The notes under the pieces are model-generated. The model saw only the letters and a list, made by a program, of their open reading frames with translations, searched no databases and had not been told where the DNA came from. This document shows, in pieces, positions 1 through 5,389 of a stretch of DNA of 10,186 nt. Source of the stretch: Burkholderiaceae bacterium (GTDB lineage Bacteria; Pseudomonadota; Gammaproteobacteria; Burkholderiales; Burkholderiaceae); the NCBI GenBank assembly GCA_023253905.1, contig JALREG010000127.1, positions 1 through 10,186 on the forward strand, read 5' to 3'. Each line of letters begins with the position of its first letter. Position 1 is the first letter of the stretch. Position numbers and translations under genes: made by a program.

Positions 1-131
1 ACACGTCCGCTCGGCCTGCCGGAGACGGCAAGCAGGGTGATGCCTCCCGCGCCCACGAGATCGAGGGAACCGTCCCCGTGCAGGCTGTTGTCCGGCGCGA
101 CCGCGACGCCCACGGCGGAACGGCCGTCGTT
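1..131. other. GC-rich left edge unlike the adjoining hydantoinase gene
   Basis: By hand count positions 1-130 are about 73% G+C, against about 58% for 131-260. The hydantoinase frame crosses the segment without a stop, but its translation no longer follows the family. Neither of the other two minus-strand frames restores the hydantoinase sequence, so a simple one- or two-base frameshift does not explain the change. No known gene was recognised in any frame here. It could be a recombination junction, an assembly chimera at a contig end, or an unusual variable stretch of the protein. Confidence 0.5.
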
Positions 132-605
132 CGCCTCGACATTTTCGCGCTCGATGCGATCGGCCACGTCATTTAAGCTGTCGAGATCCAGCGGTTCAAG
201 CACTGAGCCGTCATACATCAACCGCTCGCTCACCTCAAAGCGCAGCGCGCGTTCAACCAGCGGCTCATGCTTTCGATGGCGCAGGTTAAAGGCATCGGGC
301 CGGTTTACCCGCCCGATCTCATAGATATCGCGGAACCCTTTTGTGGTCACGAGCGCAACCCGGGCACCGGTTCGCTCAAGCATGGTGTTGATCGCGATGG
401 TGGATCCATGCAGAAAGAGTTCGGCTTCCGCCATGCGCGAGCCAGCCTTGGCCACCCCAGTGTTGATGCCATCGACGAGACGGGAGGGCGTGGTGAGGGT
501 CTTGCCAAGCAAGAGACGGCCAGAGCGTTCGTCGAACGCTGCCACATCGGTAAACGTGCCGCCGATGTCTGCGGCGATACGGAAGCGGGAAGACGACTTT
601 TTCAT
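1..605 (-). CDS. Hydantoinase A / 5-oxoprolinase-type ATPase, N-terminal part (runs off the left edge)
   Basis: The frame starts at the ATG at 605 (MKKSSSRFRIAADIGG) and stays open to the edge, giving 201 visible residues of a family usually near 650-700. Residues 9-158 fit the hydantoinase A N-terminal domain of the HyuA/oxoprolinase/acetone carboxylase group: the nucleotide phosphate loop DIGGTFTD (13-20), then LHGSTIAINTMLERTGA, VTTKGFRDIYEIGR and NRPDAFNLR. The family hydrolyses or carboxylates cyclic imides, lactams or ketones with ATP and normally pairs with a HyuB subunit, which would lie beyond the window. A modest AGGA lies 11 bases before the start. It follows the small gene by 24 bases and probably shares its operon. 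Oddity: after residue 158 (VEA) the expected family continuation (a VAVCLLHSY-like stretch) is missing and the remaining 43 residues resemble nothing I recognise; see the finding at the left edge. Family is confident; substrate is unknown. Confidence 0.85.
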   Translation of the reverse strand, partial: MKKSSSRFRIAADIGGTFTDVAAFDERSGRLLLGKTLTTPSRLVDGINTGVAKAGSRMAEAELFLHGSTIAINTMLERTGARVALVTTKGFRDIYEIGRVNRPDAFNLRHRKHEPLVERALRFEVSERLMYDGSVLEPLDLDSLNDVADRIERENVEANDGRSAVGVAVAPDNSLHGDGSLDLVGAGGITLLAVSGRPSGR

Positions 606-629
606 TCGATGGGAGATCCTGTATCGCAG

Positions 630-1004
630 TTAACGCCCGCTATGCTGAACCTCGAAAGACTCGATACTGCGGGCGAGGTCAGCGAGCACCGGCTGGGCGC
701 GATCATCAGCGTTTCGGGCCAGATTCGTGAGTAGTGCCTGAATGCTATCCGCGCGCAGCGCTACCAAGTGCCGGCCCCGAAGGAAATCGAGAATATCCTG
801 CTCAAAGTCCTGAACGCGGAGCGGACTATCGGCCACACCACAGGAACAACCGGCGCTGAGCGCGACGTGCCCATTCGCGAGCCGGTTCCAGCTGCCCAGA
901 AGCTGAAGCGCAAGCACCGAGGGATCAGCGCTCGCAGCGGGCGAGCCGCTTCCCCTCGGCGTGTTGCGTCTGCCAGCCCTGGCCGACGGCGGTGGCGTTG
1001 CCAT
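630..1004 (-). CDS. Small uncharacterised protein with a GCSCG motif (124 aa)
   Basis: I do not recognise this protein. The chosen ATG (1004-1002) shares one base with the TGA of the Bug gene (TGATG), the classic arrangement for translational coupling; a longer reading from 1046 would overlap that gene by 43 bases and is less likely. Residues 1-28 are Pro/Ser/Ala/Arg-rich and look disordered. From about 29 the protein looks folded: a helix-like stretch (LALQLLGSWNRLANGH), then GCSCG at 52-56 with cysteines 53 and 55, then acidic and hydrophobic helices (DFEQDILDFLRGRH, 67-79; SIQALLTNLAR; VLADLARSIESF). There is no signal peptide or membrane segment, so it should be cytoplasmic. The Cys-x-Cys pair could bind a metal or act in redox chemistry, but two cysteines alone prove nothing. 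Its place between a Bug gene and a hydantoinase gene suggests a role in that pathway. Normal codon use and tight coupling support a real gene. Confidence 0.7.
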   Translation of the reverse strand: MATPPPSARAGRRNTPRGSGSPAASADPSVLALQLLGSWNRLANGHVALSAGCSCGVADSPLRVQDFEQDILDFLRGRHLVALRADSIQALLTNLARNADDRAQPVLADLARSIESFEVQHSGR

Positions 1005-1969
1005 CACTCCACTTTGGCGCCGGTTTCCTTCACCACGCGCTGCCACTTGTCCAACTCGCGCTTGACCATCTGTGCAAACGCTTCACCGCGGAGTGTGCTG
1101 GCCTCAAATCCGATCGCCCGAAGCTTGTCGCGCAAATCCGATGAAGCCACCGCGCGATCGAGTTCGTCTCGCACCCGGGCCACGATCGGCGCTGGGGTGG
1201 CAGCGGGTAGCCAGACCCCCACCCAAGACTCATCCTCAAAGCCAGTAAAGCCCGCTTCGGCGATCGTCGGCACATCAGGAATAGCCGGATTGCGTGAGCC
1301 GCTTGTCACCGCCAGGCCAACCAGTCGGCCAGCCTTGATGTGCGGGACCGCGGGCGGAAGCGCAGTGGAAGCCACGTCGACCTCGCCCGAAATCGCGGCA
1401 GTGATCACAGGAGGAATGCCTTTGTAAGGCACGTGCAGAACATCGACCTTGGCCAGCGACTTAAACAGGTATTCCGCCGATAGCTGAGGCGTCGTCCCGT
1501 AACCCGGTGAACCATACTGAACCTTGCCCGAACGCGCACGGTCAACCACGTCCTTCAGCGTGCGAAGCCCGCTACCGGGGCTGGTGACCAGGACATTGGG
1601 CGCGGAAGCGAGCAGGCCCACAGGGATGAAATCCCGCTCGGAATCGTAACCATGCTGAGCGTACATCCACGGGGTGACTGCAAACGCCGTGGAGGAGACC
1701 AGAATCGTGTAGCCGTCAGCCGGCGCTTTCACCACGGTCTGAATCGAAATCAGTGCGCCGGCACCCGCGCGGTTTTCAACCACCACCGGCTGCCCCCAGC
1801 TTTCCTGAATTTTCTGGGCAAACAATCTGCCGATCACGTCCTGGGGACTTCCGGTTGAGGCCACCACGAACTTGACCGGGCGGGCAGGATAAGTCTGCGA
1901 GGTGGCAGGCGAGGTGATCGACAACGCGACAGCGCCAACCACCACCGACATGAACGAGGGGAGTCTCAT
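1004..1969 (-). CDS. Bug/TctC-family periplasmic solute-binding protein (first of three)
   Basis: A 321-residue protein of the tripartite tricarboxylate transporter receptor (Bug) family, of normal length. The start at 1969 is chosen because GGAG lies 8 bases upstream and because it gives a compact export signal: MRLPSF, a hydrophobic core VVVGAVALSI, and likely cleavage around ATSQ (22-25). Family marks include YPARPVKFVV (27-36), the ligand-pocket segment STGSPQDVIGR (38-48), PVVVENRAGAGA, PADGYTILVSS, VPYKG, the GEVDVA stretch and PDVPTIAEAGF. Family members bind carboxylates or amides in the periplasm. The usual PFxPGGxxD loop is here VASTGSPQD, so the double glycine is lost while Asp44 is kept; this may mean a different ligand class. 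It lies 73 bases after the monooxygenase and overlaps the small downstream gene by one base. No TctA or TctB partner is present. Family is confident; ligand unknown. Confidence 0.95.
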   Translation of the reverse strand: MRLPSFMSVVVGAVALSITSPATSQTYPARPVKFVVASTGSPQDVIGRLFAQKIQESWGQPVVVENRAGAGALISIQTVVKAPADGYTILVSSTAFAVTPWMYAQHGYDSERDFIPVGLLASAPNVLVTSPGSGLRTLKDVVDRARSGKVQYGSPGYGTTPQLSAEYLFKSLAKVDVLHVPYKGIPPVITAAISGEVDVASTALPPAVPHIKAGRLVGLAVTSGSRNPAIPDVPTIAEAGFTGFEDESWVGVWLPAATPAPIVARVRDELDRAVASSDLRDKLRAIGFEASTLRGEAFAQMVKRELDKWQRVVKETGAKVE

Positions 1970-1977
1970 CAGCGTAT

Positions 1978-1981
1978 CTCC
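1978..1981 (-). promoter_or_regulatory. Ribosome binding site deciding the Bug start at 1969
   Basis: On the minus strand the sequence reads TTGGAGATACGCTG before the ATG, placing GGAG 8 bases from the start. The other in-frame ATG at 1999 has no purine-rich site before it and would add ten polar residues ahead of the signal peptide. Confidence 0.7.
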
Positions 1982-1996
1982 AACAACATGGTTGTT
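1982..1996. repeat. 15-base inverted repeat next to the Bug ribosome binding site
   Basis: AACAAC-ATG-GTTGTT, a perfect 6-base inverted repeat with a 3-base centre, directly abuts the GGAG of the first Bug gene in the 73-base gap after the monooxygenase. It could be an operator for an internal promoter or a weak RNA hairpin that tunes ribosome access. Arms this short also occur by chance. Confidence 0.35.
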
Positions 1997-2042
1997 CATA
2001 AAACGCAAGGTTGAATTGAATGCCAGCGCATCACCGTGACGG

Positions 2043-3176
2043 CTAGATCGGTTGCGCAAGCGCCGCGAGCGAGCGGTCGACCACCGCAGTCTGGTCGGAA
2101 GGCGACGCTCCTGCCACCTCAAGACGCCCGATCTCCAGTGAGTTCTCGACCACCATTTTGCAACGCTCGAAGCGGCGGCGCATGAAACCGCGAAACGCCT
2201 CGGACAGGCTCGCTGCACGCGATACCTCTTGCGCGAGCACAATTCCATCTTCCAGCCCCATGCCCGCCCCGGAAGCAAGTTGCGGCGTGGTGGCGTGTGC
2301 GGCATCGCCAATCAGGATGGCGCTGCCCCGCCACCAGTCATGGCGCAGGAGGTGGCTCTCGAGCGGGCGGTAAACAATCTGCGAAGCGGGGCCCAGGCCA
2401 GCCCGGATGTCCGCCAGCACACCGCCAAACCCTGCCAGGAGCGAGTGCAGGACCTCGTACTGCGTAGCCTCAGGGCGCCATGGATTATCAGGAACATGCT
2501 CAAGCAAAAACAGATACATCTCATTTTGGGATACCGGGGTCAGGCCCACCTTGACCGGTCCGCCCAGAAAAAAATGGCGGGTGTCGATCTCTGCCGGCCT
2601 GGGAATCACCAGCCGCCAGCAGGCCTGACCGGTGAAGGACGGCGCTGAAGCGTTTGGAAACAGCAGCTTCCGAACGCCCGATGACAGCCCGTCAGCCCCC
2701 ACCAGCAGGTCGGTGTACTCCACGCTGCCGTTTGATAGCCGCACCTCACATCCGCGATCACGCTGCTGGACCGACTCCAGCGTCAGACCCAGTCGTACCG
2801 GGACGTCCAGCGCACGCAGACGCTCCGCCATGACCGCATGCAAGGCGGCACGCAGAATCCCTCCCGCACCCGGCACCTCGGCGTCGGGAAGCGGTGGGCT
2901 AGTAACCATCCGGATCGGGCGACCCTGTACATCGCACACCCGAATGCCGGTATGGGTATGGCCTCTCGCGATCACCGGCTCCAAAAGCCCCGCGATTTTC
3001 AGGGCACGAAGCGTGGACGCGCTGATGGTCAGACCGGCGCCAGACATCTTCCAGTCGGTGGCAATATCAATCAGCTGAACCGATACGCCCGCTTCGCGCA
3101 GCATGATTGCAGCACTCATCCCGGCAATACCGCCACCCACCACCAGCGCAGACTGCGCAGCGTCTGGCGTTCTCAA
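2043..3176 (-). CDS. FAD-dependent aromatic-hydroxylase-type monooxygenase (UbiH/PHBH superfamily)
   Basis: A 377-residue class A flavoprotein monooxygenase of normal length. From the N-terminus it shows the FAD dinucleotide-binding fold VVGGGIAG (12-19), LIDIATDW at the end of the second strand (acidic residue D38 near the ribose), the DG fingerprint DLLVGADGLSSGVR (156-169) and the GD motif LIGDAAHATTP (288-298), then ASGAGMGLEDG. Such enzymes use NAD(P)H and oxygen to hydroxylate aromatic or other activated rings in the cytoplasm. The start is a TTG at 3176 with AGGA 9 bases upstream: no ATG, GTG or TTG lies closer that keeps the FAD motif whole. The frame stays open back to 3425, but that extension is Arg/Pro-rich, unlike the family, and fills the divergent spacer. 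This is probably the first gene of the leftward operon. Superfamily is sure; substrate is not readable. Confidence 0.92.
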   Translation of the reverse strand: MRTPDAAQSALVVGGGIAGMSAAIMLREAGVSVQLIDIATDWKMSGAGLTISASTLRALKIAGLLEPVIARGHTHTGIRVCDVQGRPIRMVTSPPLPDAEVPGAGGILRAALHAVMAERLRALDVPVRLGLTLESVQQRDRGCEVRLSNGSVEYTDLLVGADGLSSGVRKLLFPNASAPSFTGQACWRLVIPRPAEIDTRHFFLGGPVKVGLTPVSQNEMYLFLLEHVPDNPWRPEATQYEVLHSLLAGFGGVLADIRAGLGPASQIVYRPLESHLLRHDWWRGSAILIGDAAHATTPQLASGAGMGLEDGIVLAQEVSRAASLSEAFRGFMRRRFERCKMVVENSLEIGRLEVAGASPSDQTAVVDRSLAALAQPI

Positions 3177-3427
3177 GACGCTACGTCCTGGGCAAGCGGG
3201 GCCCGATGGGGGTTCAGAACAGCGCGCAGAAGCGGGAGGGCCATGAGGGTGGAAAGTGCGAGGGCGGCGCAAGAATGGCACTGACCGCGCCCCGCGGCAA
3301 GCCCCTCGTCTCAGTCCATACCGGAAACGATGGACTCCAATTGCTGTGAGCGACGTTTTGCCCGAGAGTGGCTGGTGACAAGCGCCATCGAGGGCGATCT
3401 CAACCATTGGACCATCGGACATCACTC
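3177..3427. promoter_or_regulatory. Divergent intergenic spacer, probable promoter/operator region for both operons
   Basis: This 251-base spacer separates the leftward monooxygenase from the rightward amidohydrolase and must hold both promoters if the two groups are transcribed divergently. I could not pick out convincing -35/-10 pairs on either strand. The half next to the monooxygenase (3190-3300) is GC-rich; the half next to the amidohydrolase has a more AT-rich patch (3315-3360) that contains the inverted repeat described separately. No regulator gene adjoins it, so the controlling protein, if any, is encoded elsewhere. Confidence 0.6.
3313..3336. repeat. 7-bp inverted repeat, candidate operator in the divergent spacer
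   Basis: AGTCCAT (3313-3319) and ATGGACT (3330-3336) are exact reverse complements separated by 10 bases, so half-site centres are 17 bases apart, suiting a dimeric regulator contacting one DNA face. The site lies about 90-115 bases before the amidohydrolase start and about 140 before the monooxygenase start. A perfect 7-base pair within such a spacer can occur by chance at an appreciable rate, so this is a candidate only. Confidence 0.4.
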
Positions 3428-4375
3428 ATGACCACCCTAGGCGCCATCGATATTGTCGTGAACGTCAGAACCCCCCAGGAAATGGCGGCGGGTCTCAATC
3501 CCACCGATCAATCCTTTGCAGCACAGGTTCGGCAGGACTCCTCCATCGCACAAGCCCAGGGCGTGAGCATCGACGACTACATCCGAAAAATGGATCGTTG
3601 CGGTATCGAGCGGTCCCTGCTGATCGCTGTCCGATGCGGCGACCTGCGTCGCTCCACTTCCATGCATCTCTCTTACGAGCGCGTCCATGAGATCTGTCAA
3701 GCGCACCCGGACCGCTTCTCGGGGCTCGCCGGCATCGACCCGACGCTGGGCCTGGCCCAGCTGCGTGAACTTGAGCATGCGGTGAAGGATCTGGGCTTCG
3801 TTGGCGCGCACTACTACCCGCACTGGTTTGACATGCCGCCAGACCATCCCTATGTCATGCCGATCAACGCAAAATGTGCGGAGCTGGGTGTTCCCATCAT
3901 GATGCACGTCGGCCATAACCTGGTGTATCGCCGCGACCTTCGACTGCCTAGCGTGGCGCACCCTATCGCCTTTGACCGCGTAGCCATCCTGTATCCCGAG
4001 CTCACGCTGATCGGGATTCACCTGGGTGTCCCCTGGGTCGACGAAATGATCTCTATGGCGTGGAAACATGACAACGTATTCTTTTGCGGGGATGCCTACG
4101 CACCCAGCCATTGGCCTTCGCAGGTGGTGCATTACGCCAACACCTACGGCCAGGACAAATTCATGTTCGGCACCGACTGGCCGGTGATAGAACCCGAACG
4201 CGCAGTGCGCGACATTCAGGCGCACAACTATCGCCCCGACCCCTATCGAAAAATGATGCGCGACAACGCCATCAAGGCATTCAAGCTCCCTTCGGGCGGA
4301 CTGCAGAAGCGCCCAGCTGACTGGTGCACGCTGCTACCCGACGGCGCGCTCGAATCGCGACTCAATCCCGCCTGA
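3428..4375 (+). CDS. Amidohydrolase-2 / ACMSD-like TIM-barrel protein with altered metal motif
   Basis: A 315-residue protein of the amidohydrolase_2 family (aminocarboxymuconate-semialdehyde decarboxylase, gamma-resorcylate decarboxylase, sulfomuconolactone hydrolase and relatives), normal in length. Visible family marks are IRKMDRCGIERSLLI (52-66), HPDRFSGLAGIDP (93-105), ELEHAVKDLGFVGAHYYP (114-131), MMHVGH with His160, IGIHLGVPW with His198 and FGTDWP with Asp250. These match the strand-5, strand-6 and strand-8 metal or catalytic positions. The strand-1 signature, normally IDxHxH, reads IDIVVNV (7-13), so the two histidines are Val10 and Asn12. The protein may therefore hold metal differently, use a non-metal mechanism, or be a divergent decarboxylase. 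The start at 3428 puts this strand at the N-terminus; no strong ribosome site is seen (GGAC about 9 bases upstream), and an open extension to 3368 has no family content. First gene of the rightward group, 45 bases before a Bug gene. Confidence 0.88.
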   Translation: MTTLGAIDIVVNVRTPQEMAAGLNPTDQSFAAQVRQDSSIAQAQGVSIDDYIRKMDRCGIERSLLIAVRCGDLRRSTSMHLSYERVHEICQAHPDRFSGLAGIDPTLGLAQLRELEHAVKDLGFVGAHYYPHWFDMPPDHPYVMPINAKCAELGVPIMMHVGHNLVYRRDLRLPSVAHPIAFDRVAILYPELTLIGIHLGVPWVDEMISMAWKHDNVFFCGDAYAPSHWPSQVVHYANTYGQDKFMFGTDWPVIEPERAVRDIQAHNYRPDPYRKMMRDNAIKAFKLPSGGLQKRPADWCTLLPDGALESRLNPA

Positions 4376-4407
4376 ACCGACCGTCATCGATCCGTTTGGC
4401 TCACCCT

Positions 4408-4412
4408 CGGAG
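4408..4412 (+). promoter_or_regulatory. Ribosome binding site of the second Bug gene
   Basis: CGGAG lies 8 bases before the ATG at 4421, in the 45-base gap after the amidohydrolase. No terminator-like hairpin interrupts that gap, so read-through from the amidohydrolase is likely. Confidence 0.65.
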
Positions 4413-4420
4413 ATCCCACC

Positions 4421-5389
4421 ATGAAGCCCCTCCTGACTGCCATTCTCACCGCCAGCGTCTGTGCAATCACCGTACCTCACGCAGTAGCCCAAGCGTTTCC
4501 CGATCGACCGATCAAGGTGATCGTGCCCTACGGGCCGGGCGGCACGGATGTTCAGATGCGGCTTGCCGCACCTTTCATGTCCAAAGAGCTTGGGCAACCG
4601 ATCGTGGTTGAGAACAAGGCAGGCGGCGGCGCCACCATCGGCACCACACTGGTTCGAAACAGCCCCGCCGACGGGTATACGCTGCTCTTCACCGGAACCT
4701 CGGCGCTGTCGGTCGTGCCGCATATGAGGCAAACCCAATACACGATGGACGACTTTGTGCCGATCGGTACGCTCACCGGTACAGCGCTCATCGTGGTGTC
4801 ACGCACCGACGCGCCGTTCAAGACCCTGACCGAGATGATCGCTTACGCTCGCGCCAACCCCGGCAAAATCAACATGGGGTCTTCCGGTGTCGGCACCACC
4901 ACTCACATGATTGGCGAGGCCTTGCAAATCACGGCCGGCGTCACCTTCACCCACGTGCCCCACACGGGCATGGGTCAGGTGATTGCAGCCATGATGAACG
5001 GATCAGCCGACATGATGATTGGCGTTCCCAGCGCTTTCGTGTCAAACATTCGTGCGGGCAAGCTACTGGGGTTGGCAACCCTGGGCAATAACCGCTCGGA
5101 ATTCCTGCCGGGCGCACCCACCGCGAAAGAAGCGGGGTTTGAGGTGGTTGAAGAAACCAAGTTTGGCCTGCTGGCCCCGAAGGGTATTCCTGCCGAGACA
5201 CAGAACCGACTGGTGGCGGCGCTCAAAACCGCCGTCCAGAGCCCCGAATTCATCGACAAGATGCGAAGTAACTTTGTGACGGCCCTCTACATGACGCCAC
5301 AGCAATTCGCCCAGGCACTCAAAGACGAGGAAAAATATTGGGTTGGCCTGCTTAATCGGCCCGAGCTTCGCGGCCTCAAAGAGAAATGA
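4421..5389 (+). CDS. Bug/TctC-family periplasmic solute-binding protein (second of three)
   Basis: A 322-residue Bug protein. The signal peptide is clear: MKPLLTAILTASVCAITVPH followed by AVAQ, with cleavage near residue 24. Mature family marks are FPDRPIKVIVPYGPGGTD (26-43), QPIVVENKAGGGATIG, PADGYTLLFTG, INMGSSGVGTT, FTHVPHTGMGQ, MMNGSADMMIG and APTAKEAGFEV. The first pocket loop reads PYGPGGTD, one residue shorter than the usual PFxPGGxxD, and VPHTG stands where VPYKG is common, so the ligand pocket should differ from those of its two neighbours. Its ATGA overlap with the following acyl-CoA synthetase (5386-5389) ties expression of the binding protein to the enzyme that would activate an imported acid, which suggests (inference) that the bound ligand is a carboxylic acid later joined to CoA. 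Exported to the periplasm; no membrane subunits nearby. Confidence 0.95.
   Translation: MKPLLTAILTASVCAITVPHAVAQAFPDRPIKVIVPYGPGGTDVQMRLAAPFMSKELGQPIVVENKAGGGATIGTTLVRNSPADGYTLLFTGTSALSVVPHMRQTQYTMDDFVPIGTLTGTALIVVSRTDAPFKTLTEMIAYARANPGKINMGSSGVGTTTHMIGEALQITAGVTFTHVPHTGMGQVIAAMMNGSADMMIGVPSAFVSNIRAGKLLGLATLGNNRSEFLPGAPTAKEAGFEVVEETKFGLLAPKGIPAETQNRLVAALKTAVQSPEFIDKMRSNFVTALYMTPQQFAQALKDEEKYWVGLLNRPELRGLKEK

Noticed and set aside
267..734. A 155-codon open frame on the plus strand
   Set aside because: It is antisense to the hydantoinase gene, whose ATP loop and downstream motifs are convincing; no family resemblance was seen in it.
768..1427. A 219-codon open frame on the plus strand
   Set aside because: It is antisense to the Bug gene and the small coupled gene, and is low-complexity Ser/Arg/Thr/Ala sequence typical of shadow frames in GC-rich DNA.
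3177..3425. N-terminal extension of the monooxygenase to an ATG at 3425
   Set aside because: The extra 83 residues are Arg/Pro/Ser-rich, match nothing in the family and occupy the divergent spacer up to the amidohydrolase start; the FAD motif belongs at the N-terminus.
3341..3427. Sigma-70 promoter elements before the amidohydrolase (for example TTGCTG near 3341)
   Set aside because: No -10 element with acceptable match and spacing was found on either strand, so no specific promoter is called.
3437..4225. A 262-codon open frame on the minus strand
   Set aside because: It lies wholly antisense to the amidohydrolase, which has clear family motifs; the antisense translation has no recognisable fold and is a composition effect.
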